64,000 nucleotides of DNA. It comes from Candidatus Tanganyikabacteria bacterium (GTDB lineage: Bacteria > Cyanobacteriota > Sericytochromatia > S15B-MN24 > VGJW01). The position numbers were made by a program, and so were the translations under genes. Positions 1 to 7,395 of this stretch are shown here, piece after piece. The notes below the pieces were generated by a model that saw only the letters and a list, made by a program, of their open reading frames with translations, did no database searches and was not told the DNA's origin. The stretch spans positions 1-64,000 of the forward strand of contig VGJW01000004.1 in the NCBI GenBank assembly GCA_016867265.1, read 5' to 3'. Position 1 is the first letter of the stretch, and every line of letters starts with the position of its first letter.

Positions 1-160
1 AGATGGCCCTGTGGACTCGATCGAACCCCGCCAGCAAGCCGGCGGTCGACCGCGCCTGCAACGCGGCATCTGCCGAGGCAGGACGTACCGTCGCTACAGG
101 GCCTGCAATGCCACAGGCGGCAAGCAACGTGACAGATGCGAGCAGAAGCTGGACTTTCAC
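1..160 (-). CDS. N-terminus of an unrecognised lipoprotein (runs off the left edge)
   Basis: A GTG at 158-160 on the minus strand opens a frame that stays open to the window edge (53 codons). A GGAG lies nine bases upstream. The N-terminus begins VKVQLLLASVTLLAACG, a short charged start, a hydrophobic run and a lipobox LAAC, so it is a lipoprotein signal with the acylated Cys at about residue 16. The visible mature part has no recognisable domain. Its good promoter (189-217) shows that it starts its own transcript rather than continuing from the amidase gene upstream. The family cannot be named from 53 residues. Confidence 0.7.
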   Translation of the reverse strand, partial: MKVQLLLASVTLLAACGIAGPVATVRPASADAALQARSTAGLLAGFDRVHRAI

Positions 161-188
161 AATCGGGCACTCCGTGGTTGTTAACTTA

Positions 189-217
189 AGAATAAGAAAA
201 ACCCAAGACGGAGTCAA
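189..217 (-). promoter_or_regulatory. Sigma-70-type promoter of the left-edge lipoprotein
   Basis: On the minus strand TTGACT (-35, 212-217), 17 bases and TATTCT (-10, 189-194) match the vegetative consensus at 5/6 and 4/6 with ideal spacing. The predicted start lies about 25 bases before the GTG at 160. The local AT-rich patch stands out from its surroundings. Confidence 0.7.
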
Positions 218-234
218 ATATAGGGAAGATCGGT

Positions 235-873
235 TCAGGGCTCCTGAGCGCCGGCAGCCAGCGCGGACGGCAAGGACGCCCAAAGTGCCGCCGTGAAGGC
301 GGGCCAAGGGAAGTTGGGAGCGGGATCGCGCTTGAGATGCGGCCTGAGCGTGATGTCGTGATGGCCCACCACGCGATCCGCCGGGATGGACCACCGGACG
401 CACAGGTGGCGCACCAAAGTGACGAGAGTCGTCATCTGGGCCGCGGGAAAGGGGTCTGACCCGGTCTGGCCGTTCACCAGCTCGACGCCGATGGAAAAGT
501 CGTTCACGCGGCTGCGGCCGCGAAAGAGGCTGGGTCCGGCGTGGAAGGCCCTGTCTGCCTCCCGGACACACTGCACGACCTCTCCGTCCTTGCCGATGAT
601 GTAGTGGGCGGACACTCCGCTGGCCGGATTGAGGAACCATCGGGCGACCACTTCGGCCTTGCGCACTCCCGGCGTCTCGGTATCGTGGAGAACGATGGTG
701 TCGATGACCGTGCCGGCGGGACGTGCATCGGCATGCGGGGAGAACCGGACGGCAGCTCCGGGAAAGTCAGCCTCGCCATCCTGGGCGCGAGCCGCCCCGC
801 CCCACGCCTGCAAGCTCAGGATACCGACGGTGACCGTCAGCCACGCGCCGCGCCCAGCTCCGGACCAAGCCAT
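235..873 (-). CDS. N-acetylmuramoyl-L-alanine amidase (Amidase_2 / AmpD-like), exported
   Basis: A 212-residue protein expected to cleave the bond between N-acetylmuramic acid and L-alanine in peptidoglycan. The Amidase_2 hallmarks are visible: IVLHDTETPG with the first zinc His, SAHYIIGKDGEVVQ, AFHAG, and the C-terminal VGHHDITLRP followed by KRDPAPNFPW, which supplies the second His and the Asp. The first 40 residues contain a hydrophobic stretch ending in GGAARA, a signal peptide, so it should act outside the membrane. The ATG at 871-873 follows a run of G residues (ribosome site) with about seven bases spacing. The reading frame extends further upstream, but only as a shadow of the divergent gene. 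Its start codon overlaps that of the plus-strand neighbour in a CATG palindrome. Wall recycling or remodelling is the likely role. Confidence 0.9.
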   Translation of the reverse strand: MAWSGAGRGAWLTVTVGILSLQAWGGAARAQDGEADFPGAAVRFSPHADARPAGTVIDTIVLHDTETPGVRKAEVVARWFLNPASGVSAHYIIGKDGEVVQCVREADRAFHAGPSLFRGRSRVNDFSIGVELVNGQTGSDPFPAAQMTTLVTLVRHLCVRWSIPADRVVGHHDITLRPHLKRDPAPNFPWPAFTAALWASLPSALAAGAQEP

Positions 874-1540
874 GAAGCAGCCCCCCAGTGTCCCCCTGCC
901 CCGGTCCCCCGAGGCCACGGGAGCCCGACCGATTGTAGGCCATACCCGCTGTTCCCGTGCCGCCGCAGCCTGCGCGGTGCTGCTCGCATCGCTGGGCCTG
1001 AGCCCCCCCGTCGAGGCGCGCCCGGCCCCCATCTTGCTCGACCGGCTCGTCCTGTCGGACGAAGGAGATGCCGTTCGCATCTCCGCCATGGCCGCCCGGA
1101 TCCCGATGGATACGCTCGCGGTCCTGCTGGGCGCCGGCGCGACCGCCCTCGAGGATGTCCGACTCGAGCCTTCCGGCCCCGACCAGGTCACGCTCAAGGC
1201 CAGAGCCTTGGGACTGCCCCTGGAAGTGGGTTGCGGCTTGTGGGCCGAATCCGGCCGTCTGGTCCTTACGTTGGACGCCGTCAAGTTTGCCATGCTGCCT
1301 GTGGGCGGTGCCTGGATCCGCGATCGAATCGTTCAGGCTGCCGATCCCGATCTGTTCCGGCGGGACCTCTGGAGAAAGCGCGGCCCCAATGGCCTGTCCA
1401 TCAATCCCTCGTACCTGCTGGGGTGGGCCATCGCGAATCGGCGGACACCCTCGGGCCGGACGGTGGGGGGGCACCCCCTTCGCGTCGATCTGGGGGCGCT
1501 CGCCCTCTCCCCGGGCCACGTCAGTATCAGGGTTCCCTGA
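872..1540 (+). CDS. Exported protein of unknown function
   Basis: 222 residues from the ATG at 872. A hydrophobic segment around residues 30-50 (CAVLLASLGL) followed by PPVEARP reads as a signal peptide behind an unusually long n-region, so the true start could be later, but no better ATG, GTG or TTG was found before the hydrophobic core. The mature part alternates beta-like stretches (LLDRLVLSDEGDAVRISA, VTLKARALGLPLEV, LVLTLDAVKFAM), loosely recalling LmeA/DUF2993 lipid-binding proteins. I do not make that assignment. The gene diverges from the amidase and its ATG shares the bases CATG with the amidase ATG. The only ribosome-site-like sequence is a weak CGGA seven bases upstream. Confidence 0.65.
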   Translation: MKQPPSVPLPRSPEATGARPIVGHTRCSRAAAACAVLLASLGLSPPVEARPAPILLDRLVLSDEGDAVRISAMAARIPMDTLAVLLGAGATALEDVRLEPSGPDQVTLKARALGLPLEVGCGLWAESGRLVLTLDAVKFAMLPVGGAWIRDRIVQAADPDLFRRDLWRKRGPNGLSINPSYLLGWAIANRRTPSGRTVGGHPLRVDLGALALSPGHVSIRVP

Positions 1541-1545
1541 GGCCG

Positions 1546-1554
1546 TGCTAGCAT
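1546..1554 (+). promoter_or_regulatory. Candidate extended -10 promoter for the TPR-like gene
   Basis: TGCTAGCAT is a TG-n-TAGCAT extended -10 element just after the stop codon of the preceding gene and 38 bases before the next start. No convincing -35 is seen, as is usual for extended -10 promoters. Confidence 0.4.
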
Positions 1555-1591
1555 TTGCGGCTGCCCAGTCCTGAACAACGGAGATCGGACG

Positions 1592-2020
1592 ATGCCTTCG
1601 ACTGAAGCCCCGCAAGAACTCGAACAGGCTTATGAGGCCGGCCTGCGCCGCTATCTGGATGGCGATCCGCTCGGCGAGGTCCTCGCGGACTTCGAGGCAC
1701 TGGCGCGCCTGCATCCCCGTGACCCGCGACTCGTGCTGTCCCTGTCCTGGCTCTACACCCTCGAGGGCCACAAGGAGCCTGCGCTGCGGTACGCCAAGCT
1801 TGCCCGCACCAGCGCTCAGGGTCGGTTCAATCAGGTGCTGGCGATGCTGACCTTCGGCGAGAAGGGTGTCCGCGACCGCTTCGAAGAGGCCCTCCACTCC
1901 GCGCATCCCGACGAGATCCAGGACGCCATCGACAACCTGAACGATGCGCTGGCCCGCAAGGGTGGCCAGTATCCTGCGGCCACCAAGATGCTGGACTGGC
2001 TGCAGCATCGCCACCACTAG
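1592..2020 (+). CDS. Small TPR-like helical protein
   Basis: 142 residues, no signal peptide, predicted all-helical and cytoplasmic. The stretch from about residue 10 to 75 (ALARLHPRDPRLVLSLSWLY, then GHKEPALRYAKLAR) has the spacing of one or two tetratricopeptide repeats, which usually mediate protein contacts. The C-terminal half (DRFEEALHSAHPDEIQDAI) continues as amphipathic helices. ATG is preceded by ACGGAG with a 9-10 base spacer. The next gene, with its own ribosome site, begins 72 bases downstream and may be cotranscribed. No specific family was recognised and no enzymatic motif is present. Confidence 0.75.
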   Translation: MPSTEAPQELEQAYEAGLRRYLDGDPLGEVLADFEALARLHPRDPRLVLSLSWLYTLEGHKEPALRYAKLARTSAQGRFNQVLAMLTFGEKGVRDRFEEALHSAHPDEIQDAIDNLNDALARKGGQYPAATKMLDWLQHRHH

Positions 2021-2079
2021 CATCGGACGCGCACGTCCGGTTCGTTTCCTGCCGATAACGGGCATGAAACCGATGTTGC

Positions 2080-2084
2080 GGAGG
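2080..2084 (+). promoter_or_regulatory. Ribosome binding site that fixes a TTG start at 2093
   Basis: GGAGG lies eight bases before TTG 2093-2095. The alternative GTG at 2084 overlaps this site and cannot use it, so TTG 2093 is the better start for the next gene. Confidence 0.6.
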
Positions 2085-2092
2085 TGTCCCCC

Positions 2093-3586
2093 TTGATTCG
2101 TGACGACCAGCGTGTGACCCCCGGTGCGCGTCCGGCCCGCTTGCCGCGGGAGGCCATCGAGGCCGTTCGCCGGCCAGCTGCCACGCCCACGGGGCCCATC
2201 GCGACGGACCAACTGACCGTGCAGCCCGTGGGTCCCGTAGCGCCGCAAGGCACCGGGGACATCCGCGCCAAGGCCCTCGAGGCCATTCGACAGGACATCC
2301 AGGTACTGGGGGCGCATGACCCGGCAGGCCAGTCGGGCAGGCTGCTCGAGCTTCTCCGGCTCCTGCCCGAGGGAGACCCCGTACGGACCGAATGGCTGGC
2401 ACGCCTCGCAGGAGCCGCACCGCTGGCGGGTGCAGGCGGTGGCCTTGCCGTTACGGCACCCCCGCCAGCCTCTCCCGAGGGAGCCGTCCTCCTGCCTTCC
2501 TTCGATACGGCACGCAAGCCCGAGCCCCAGCCAGCCGCAGCTCCTGCCACGACCGTCACGCAGACCGTGATGACCGGGCCGACCATCCGGGCGGGTGGCA
2601 GTGCGCCCGCTCCGGAGACGCTGTTCGCGGACCTCGATCGCCTGCTGGCGGAACACGACGCGGCCGTGGGGAAGGCCAACGATCTCGGGGCGATGGCCCG
2701 GGCCGTCGAAGACCTTGCGACGAGGGTCGCGCCGTTGTGGAGCGCACTGAGAGACGCCCTTGCAAGTCGCCCCGACATCGCGGCCACCGTCGACGCCTAC
2801 GCCCAGCGCCTGAAGGACCTGGGCGTGGCGCTGCCGACTGAAGGCAAGGGTGGGGGAGGCGCGTCCGCGGCCCCGACACCGGGCACCATGGCCGCCTTGG
2901 GCCCTCTCCCCGGGCCGGTATCCCAGGGCAACCCGTCCGCCCCGCCGCAGTCGCCCCCCCCGCTGCAGGACGCCGTACCCGTCTTGCCCCTGCTGGTCGA
3001 TCCGGTCGAAAGCCACAATCTTTCCAAGGCAGACCGTGATGCCCGTGACCAACTTGGCAAGATGCTGCCCAAGATGAATGCAGGCCAGGTCGAGCAGTTG
3101 CCCCGTCAGACGCTCGAGGCTGCCTCGGGCGAGCAATTGGCCGCGATGGCCAAACTGCTGATCGACCATTGGCGCCTCAAGGACAGCAACCGGGACAATA
3201 CCAGCTACCTGCTGATGGTCGCCTCGACCCGGGGACGCATGGACACCATGCTCCGCACGCTGGATCGCCAGATGGGCAACAAGGGCATCGACAAGCTGAT
3301 GGACAGCCTCAAGGGTGAGGTCAGGGCCCAGTCCGTCGATGCGATCTTCCGGGACCTCCAGCGGACCAACGTCGTGGGGTCGGATGTCCTTCAGAAGGTC
3401 GCCATTCAGCTGAACAAGGACGACGTTCGCCTTCTCCTTGAACAGCGCGGATCTTCGACTTCGTCGTCGTGGTTCCGGGCCCTGCCTCCCGAAGTCAAGA
3501 CGGTCTTCCACGACACCCTGAAACGCGGAGGCTTCGGCAAGACCGCCAAGGATCAGGCGCTGCTTGCCGCACTCAAGGCCGGCTAG
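2093..3586 (+). CDS. Large cytoplasmic protein of unknown function, Pro/Ala-rich linker plus helical C-terminal domain
   Basis: About 497 residues from TTG 2093. No signal peptide or membrane segment. Residues 1-60 are basic and proline-rich. 60-135 is helical (IRAKALEAIRQDIQVLG). 135-210 is a low-complexity Pro/Ala/Thr linker, followed by a helical segment (about 175-255) and a second Pro-rich linker to about 300. From 305 to the end is a well-ordered helical domain with KADRDARDQLGKMLPKM, QLAAMAKLLIDHWRLKD and a C-terminal TAKDQALLAALKAG. Armadillo- or FliG-like superhelices come to mind but no family is recognised. It is probably a scaffold or adaptor. It ends five bases before the end of a convergent small gene. 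Confidence 0.75.
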   Translation: MIRDDQRVTPGARPARLPREAIEAVRRPAATPTGPIATDQLTVQPVGPVAPQGTGDIRAKALEAIRQDIQVLGAHDPAGQSGRLLELLRLLPEGDPVRTEWLARLAGAAPLAGAGGGLAVTAPPPASPEGAVLLPSFDTARKPEPQPAAAPATTVTQTVMTGPTIRAGGSAPAPETLFADLDRLLAEHDAAVGKANDLGAMARAVEDLATRVAPLWSALRDALASRPDIAATVDAYAQRLKDLGVALPTEGKGGGGASAAPTPGTMAALGPLPGPVSQGNPSAPPQSPPPLQDAVPVLPLLVDPVESHNLSKADRDARDQLGKMLPKMNAGQVEQLPRQTLEAASGEQLAAMAKLLIDHWRLKDSNRDNTSYLLMVASTRGRMDTMLRTLDRQMGNKGIDKLMDSLKGEVRAQSVDAIFRDLQRTNVVGSDVLQKVAIQLNKDDVRLLLEQRGSSTSSSWFRALPPEVKTVFHDTLKRGGFGKTAKDQALLAALKAG

Positions 3587-3590
3587 GACC

Positions 3591-3797
3591 TCACCGGACA
3601 CCCTCGAGCAGCCCCTGCGCCCAGCCCATCGCCAGGATAGACAAGGCCAGAGGAAGCAGGTCCTGCCACAACGGGGGATCAACCGGAATCGACCCCTCAG
3701 CCAAGTCCGTGCGCCCTCCCTGAAGGACTTCGACGCGAGGCTTCTGCGCGACCTCTCGACGGCTCGAAGTTGCCTGCGCACGCATCCGGATGGCCAT
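3591..3797 (-). CDS. Small protein with a C-terminal membrane segment
   Basis: 68 residues starting at the ATG at 3795-3797, chosen over an upstream in-frame ATG because GGGGGA sits four to five bases before it. The first 35 residues are basic and polar; residues 41-60 (PPLWQDLLPLALSILAMGWA) form a single hydrophobic helix, so the protein looks tail-anchored with its N-terminus in the cytoplasm. It is convergent with the preceding gene and backs onto the rnpB promoter region. Function unknown. It is small enough that reality rests on the ribosome site and the hydrophobic segment. Confidence 0.5.
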   Translation of the reverse strand: MAIRMRAQATSSRREVAQKPRVEVLQGGRTDLAEGSIPVDPPLWQDLLPLALSILAMGWAQGLLEGVR

Positions 3798-3883
3798 GGA
3801 TTCCCCCTGGAACAAATGATCGATGCCTTTACGAATACTTGTTCGAACGCCGGTCATCGGTGGTGTCGATCACCAAGCTCGCC

Positions 3884-3912
3884 TTGACGCCCCGGCGACC
3901 CGGCGGCACGAT
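3884..3912 (+). promoter_or_regulatory. Promoter of the RNase P RNA gene
   Basis: TTGACG (3884-3889), 17 bases, CACGAT (3907-3912). The expected start, six to seven bases later, coincides with the 5' strand of the P1 helix of the RNA (3919), which supports it independently of the weak -10 match. Confidence 0.6.
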
Positions 3913-3916
3913 GCGA

Positions 3917-4258
3917 ACGTGGGCCGGGTGACCGCGGCGGAAACGTCGAGGAAAGTCCGGACTCCAAAGGGCAGGATGCTGGGTAACGCCCAGTGGGGGA
4001 GACCCCGAGGACAGTGCCACAGAAAAAAACCGCCCCGGCCCTCGTGGTCGGAGCAAGGGTGCAAAGGTGGTGTAAGAGACCACCGGCAGCCGGGTGACCG
4101 GCTGGCCAGGCAAACCCCATCCGGAGCAAGATCGAACAGGGGAAGATGACGCTGCCCGCCGATTCCCCGGGTTGTATCGCTTGAGGTCCGGGGCAACCCG
4201 GATCCCAGATAGATGGTCACCCCCCTCGCGGGGACAGAATCCGGCTTACAGGCCCACC
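3917..4258 (+). ncRNA. rnpB: RNase P RNA, bacterial class A
   Basis: The catalytic RNA of RNase P, which trims the 5' leaders of tRNA precursors. Universal landmarks occur in order: GAGGAAAGTCCGGACTCC (CR-I, about 3948-3965), the ACAGAAAAAAACCGCC segment (about 4017-4032), the GTAAGAGACCACCGGCAG region (CR-II/III, about 4073-4090), AGATAGATGGTCACC (CR-IV/V, about 4208-4222) and GACAGAATCCGGCTTACAGG at the 3' side. P1 can be paired directly: GTGGGCC at 3919-3925 with GGCCCAC at 4251-4257, which sets the ends. Length (about 340 nt) fits class A. It sits immediately before the dcw operon with its own promoter and a hairpin behind it. Confidence 0.95.
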
Positions 4259-4259
4259 G

Positions 4260-4291
4260 GAAGAGGGACGGACTGCGGTTCATCCCTCTTC
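4260..4291 (+). terminator. Hairpin after rnpB, possible terminator
   Basis: GAAGAGGGA (4260-4268) pairs perfectly with TCCCTCTTC (4283-4291) around a 14-base loop, directly after helix P1 of RNase P RNA. No U-tract follows, so it may be a 3' stabilising or processing hairpin rather than a classical terminator. Confidence 0.5.
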
Positions 4292-4327
4292 TGCACTCCA
4301 TGCCACTACAGCACGAATCACAATTTG

Positions 4328-4356
4328 TTGACATTTACCACAGCGTGATGGACGAT
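4328..4356 (+). promoter_or_regulatory. Candidate promoter of the dcw operon
   Basis: A perfect TTGACA (4328-4333) is followed after 17 bases by GACGAT (3/6 to the -10 consensus, 4351-4356). The predicted start falls at about 4363, only a base or two before the rsmH ATG at 4365, implying a leaderless or nearly leaderless transcript. No mraZ gene and no MraZ-box repeats are visible upstream. Confidence 0.5.
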
Positions 4357-4364
4357 ACCGCGTC

Positions 4365-5303
4365 ATGAGGCCCGATCCATCCATGCTCCCCGAGGATGCC
4401 CGGCACCTGCCCGTGCTGCTCGAGGAGGTCCTCGAGGCACTGGCTCCCTGTCCGGGGTCCGTCTTGCTCGACGGGACACTCGGGGCCGGAGGACACGCGT
4501 CAGCCCTCATGGCCAGGATGGGTGCCACGGGGCGCTACATCGGAGTGGATCGGGACGCACGCATCCTGAAGGCGACAGCTCATCGCATCGGGGGCCCTGG
4601 GGGGGTCCTGGAAATCCTTCACGCTACCTTCGACCAAGCCCTCGCCCAGCAGCCGCCCGGCTCGCTGGACGGCATCCTGCTGGACCTGGGCGTCTCGAGC
4701 ATGCAGCTGGACCAAGCCCAGAGAGGCTTCTCGTTCCAGCGCGAGGGTCCCGTCGACATGCGCATGGACCCGGATTCCGGGGAGTCGGCGGCTGAGCTCA
4801 TCGCCCGGCTCGACACGGATACGCTGACACGCATCTTGAGGGAGTACGGCGAGGAACCGCGTGCACGCCGGGTCGCCGAGGTCCTCCACACCCGGCAACC
4901 TTTCGCGGACACGCGCGCGCTGGCCGAAGCCGTCGCCCCTGTTGCGGCGCGACCGAAGAAGGGCCACGCGGCCACGCGGACCTTCCAGGCCTTGCGCATC
5001 GCCGTCAACGACGAACTGGGCTGCCTCGACCGGGCGCTGGATCTGGCCCTCGACCGCCTGCGTCCTGGTGGCAGGCTCGCCATCATCAGCTTCCACTCTC
5101 TCGAGGACCGTCGCGTCAAGCAGGCGATGCAGGAAGCGACCCGTGGCTGCATCTGCCCACCGCGCCTGCCCGCATGTGGCTGCGGCCGGGAGCCGGTCGC
5201 CCGGTGGCTGCACACCGGCGCGCGCAAGGCCGACGCCGAGGCCGTAGCCCTGAACCCGAGGGCACGCAGCGCCCGCCTGAGAGCCGTGGAACGCATCCGA
5301 TGA
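4365..5303 (+). CDS. rsmH: 16S rRNA (cytosine-1402-N4)-methyltransferase
   Basis: 312 residues, the usual length for RsmH (MraW). It methylates N4 of C1402 in the ribosomal P site using S-adenosylmethionine. Visible signatures are HLPVLLEEVLEAL near the N-terminus, the SAM loop LLDGTLGAGGHA at about 35-46, LLDLGVSSMQLDQAQRGFSF, RTFQALRIAVNDEL and FHSLEDRRVKQ. It is the conventional first gene of dcw clusters lacking mraZ. The ATG at 4365 has no ribosome site, in keeping with leaderless translation. The start overlaps the end of a meaningless six-codon ORF. It overlaps ftsL by four bases (ATGA). Confidence 0.97.
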   Translation: MRPDPSMLPEDARHLPVLLEEVLEALAPCPGSVLLDGTLGAGGHASALMARMGATGRYIGVDRDARILKATAHRIGGPGGVLEILHATFDQALAQQPPGSLDGILLDLGVSSMQLDQAQRGFSFQREGPVDMRMDPDSGESAAELIARLDTDTLTRILREYGEEPRARRVAEVLHTRQPFADTRALAEAVAPVAARPKKGHAATRTFQALRIAVNDELGCLDRALDLALDRLRPGGRLAIISFHSLEDRRVKQAMQEATRGCICPPRLPACGCGREPVARWLHTGARKADAEAVALNPRARSARLRAVERIR

Positions 5304-5689
5304 GCACAGCCCAGAAGCCTCAAGTCCGCGGGGAACGCCGACGTCCACGCGCGGTTCGCAGCCTGGAGGCGCGCAGTCCCTTGCGCCGTCATCCCATCCT
5401 CTCGTTGATGGCCCTGCTCTTCATCGTGGAGATGGTCCTCGTGATCCAGGTCGTCATCCGCCAGCATGGCTTGGCGGACATGCGCGCCCAGATGAAGGCC
5501 AAGGCCCAGGACATCGCAGACATGGAGAATGAGTTGGCCCAGCGCGAGTCTCTCGGGCAGATCGGACAACGTGCCCGTCAGCTCGGACTCGGCGACGCCA
5601 CGCGCATCGCCTACTTCCCACCGCCTGCGAGCCTCCCGCCCGCCCGCCGCAAGCCATCGCCCGCGATCGGGGCCCGCGCCGCGTGGTGA
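5300..5689 (+). CDS. ftsL: FtsL-like divisome protein
   Basis: 129 residues with the FtsL layout: basic cytoplasmic tail (1-31), one membrane segment (about 32-53, LMALLFIVEMVLVIQVV), then a periplasmic coiled coil (about 58-85, MKAKAQDIADMENELAQRES) and a Pro-rich C-terminus. FtsL proteins are barely conserved in sequence, so identification rests on this topology plus position between rsmH and ftsI. It is expected to pair with a DivIC/FtsB partner (not in this window) and with FtsQ to activate FtsW-FtsI. The start at ATG 5300 overlaps the rsmH stop (ATGA) and the stop overlaps the ftsI start (GTGA). Confidence 0.88.
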   Translation: MSTAQKPQVRGERRRPRAVRSLEARSPLRRHPILSLMALLFIVEMVLVIQVVIRQHGLADMRAQMKAKAQDIADMENELAQRESLGQIGQRARQLGLGDATRIAYFPPPASLPPARRKPSPAIGARAAW

Positions 5690-7395
5690 GAACCCGCCGC
5701 GTCTCGCTCAGGCGTCGCCAGGCGTGGCTGGCGAGCGCATTCGGCGTCTACAGCCTGCTTCTGGTGGGACAGTTCGCAAGGCATGGACTGTTCCAGGGAG
5801 TCGACCACAGCAGAAAGGCCGAGAGCCTGCGGGTCAAGGCCTTCGCGCTTGCCCCCGATCGCGGGGATCTCGTCGACCGCCGCGGCCAGGTGCTGGCCAT
5901 CTCGTTGCAGCGCGAATCCATCAGCTACGCGGGCAAGGAGCGCCGCATGGCACCGGGCCTCATGGCTGCGCGCCTCGCGCCGGCGCTCGGTCGCGACGAA
6001 GCCGAGTTGCGCGTCCAGCTCGCGCGTCCCAAGTGGACGTGGCTCAAGCGCCGGATCACGAAAGGAGAAGCAGACGCTGTCCGCAAGCTGAAACTGGGCC
6101 ACGAGGGCATCGGCATCCGTCCCGAGGCCTTGCGATCCTACCCTCGGGGCCGCCTCGCCGCCTCCCTCCTGGGTTGGGTAGGCCAGGACAATCAGGGCCT
6201 CTCCGGTCTCGAGCATGCCCAGGATCGCCTGATTCGGGGTCCGCGGCAGTTCGCCCGCGTCGAGTCCGACCGATGGGGAAATCCGCTGTTCAGCTCGCGG
6301 GAAGCCGCCAACCTGCCGGCAACGGCCCGAGGCAGGCGAATCGTCCTCACCCTGGACGCGCGCCTGCAACACCATGCCGAGGCTGCCCTGGCCCGCGCCG
6401 TCCATCTGCAGAAAGCCCAAGGCGGCACGGTCATCATCATGGAGCCGCACACGGGCGAGGTCCTCGCCTTGGCATCCTATCCGGACTTCGACCCCAACCA
6501 TGGTCGCGAGGCGGCACCCGACATCACCCGCGTCAAGGCGCTCACTGACGTCTTCGAGCCGGGTTCGATCATGAAGCCCTTCACGCTGGCCGCGGCCATG
6601 GAGACGGGCCGTCTCAAGGCCACCGACCACTTTTCTTGCCCGGCCAAGCTTCATATCGGCACGGCGACCATCGGAGACCACGACCCCCCGGCAGCCATCC
6701 GGACCCTCAGTGTCCCGGAGATCCTCAAGGTCTCCAGCAACGTTGGTACCACGCAAATTGGCTGGCGCATGCCATCCTCGGTGCACGCCGCCCAGTTGGA
6801 ACGCTTCGGATTCGGCCGCAGGACGACCCCGGAATGGCGCGGGGAATCCGCGGGACTCGTGCCGCCCCAGCCTTGGTCGCGCCTGACTCAGGCCACCGTC
6901 TCCTACGGCCAGGGCATCGCGGTGACGGCCATGCAACTGGCAACGGCCATGTGCATGGTCGCGAATGGCGGCCTGCAGGTCGCACCGCGCTTCGTGGACC
7001 GCGTCGAGGACGAGGGGGGACACCTCATCCAGCAATTGCCCCCGACCACGGGCAAGCGAGTCCTGGCTCCCGATGTGGTGACCGAACTGCGCCGCATGCT
7101 CGAGGGCGTCACGGAAGAGGGTGGAACGGGCGTTGCCTCGCGGGTCCCCGGCTACAGGGTCGCCGGGAAGACGGGAACTGCGGACAAGGTGGGGCCTGAC
7201 GGCCGCAGCTACGGTGGCGAGGTGATTGCCTCATTCCTCGGTTTCGTACCGGCCGAGGCCCCCCGGGTCGTCATCCTGGCCTCACTCGACAGGCCAACCA
7301 TGGCACACTTTGCCAGTCAGACCTCGGCGCCCCTCTTTCGGGAGGTCGCCATCGCCACCCTGCGTGCACTGGGAATCCCGCCAAGCCGCCCATGA
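5683..7395 (+). CDS. ftsI: Septal peptidoglycan transpeptidase (class B penicillin-binding protein, FtsI/PBP3)
   Basis: 570 residues. It cross-links glycan strands at the septum. One N-terminal membrane segment (about 15-33), a PBP dimerisation domain starting at PDRGDLVDRRGQVLA, and a transpeptidase domain with the three catalytic motifs: SIMK (nucleophile Ser about 295), SSN (351-353) and KTG (496-498). No PASTA repeats, unlike many Firmicutes and Actinobacteria homologues. Two adjacent GTG codons (5683, 5686) could start it; the second gives the GTGA overlap with ftsL and is preferred for that reason. The next gene, murE, overlaps by four bases. Confidence 0.97.
   Translation: MVRTRRVSLRRRQAWLASAFGVYSLLLVGQFARHGLFQGVDHSRKAESLRVKAFALAPDRGDLVDRRGQVLAISLQRESISYAGKERRMAPGLMAARLAPALGRDEAELRVQLARPKWTWLKRRITKGEADAVRKLKLGHEGIGIRPEALRSYPRGRLAASLLGWVGQDNQGLSGLEHAQDRLIRGPRQFARVESDRWGNPLFSSREAANLPATARGRRIVLTLDARLQHHAEAALARAVHLQKAQGGTVIIMEPHTGEVLALASYPDFDPNHGREAAPDITRVKALTDVFEPGSIMKPFTLAAAMETGRLKATDHFSCPAKLHIGTATIGDHDPPAAIRTLSVPEILKVSSNVGTTQIGWRMPSSVHAAQLERFGFGRRTTPEWRGESAGLVPPQPWSRLTQATVSYGQGIAVTAMQLATAMCMVANGGLQVAPRFVDRVEDEGGHLIQQLPPTTGKRVLAPDVVTELRRMLEGVTEEGGTGVASRVPGYRVAGKTGTADKVGPDGRSYGGEVIASFLGFVPAEAPRVVILASLDRPTMAHFASQTSAPLFREVAIATLRALGIPPSRP

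Noticed and set aside
767-3781. A 1004-codon open frame on the minus strand across four plus-strand genes
   Set aside because: A shadow of GC-rich coding sequence: no ribosome site, no recognisable domain and heavy Arg/Gly/Pro bias. The plus-strand genes have ribosome sites and domain structure.
4345-4368. A six-codon ORF (MDDTAS) overlapping the rsmH ATG
   Set aside because: No ribosome site precedes it and the predicted transcript starts after it; unlike the mini-ORF at 44486, so probably chance.
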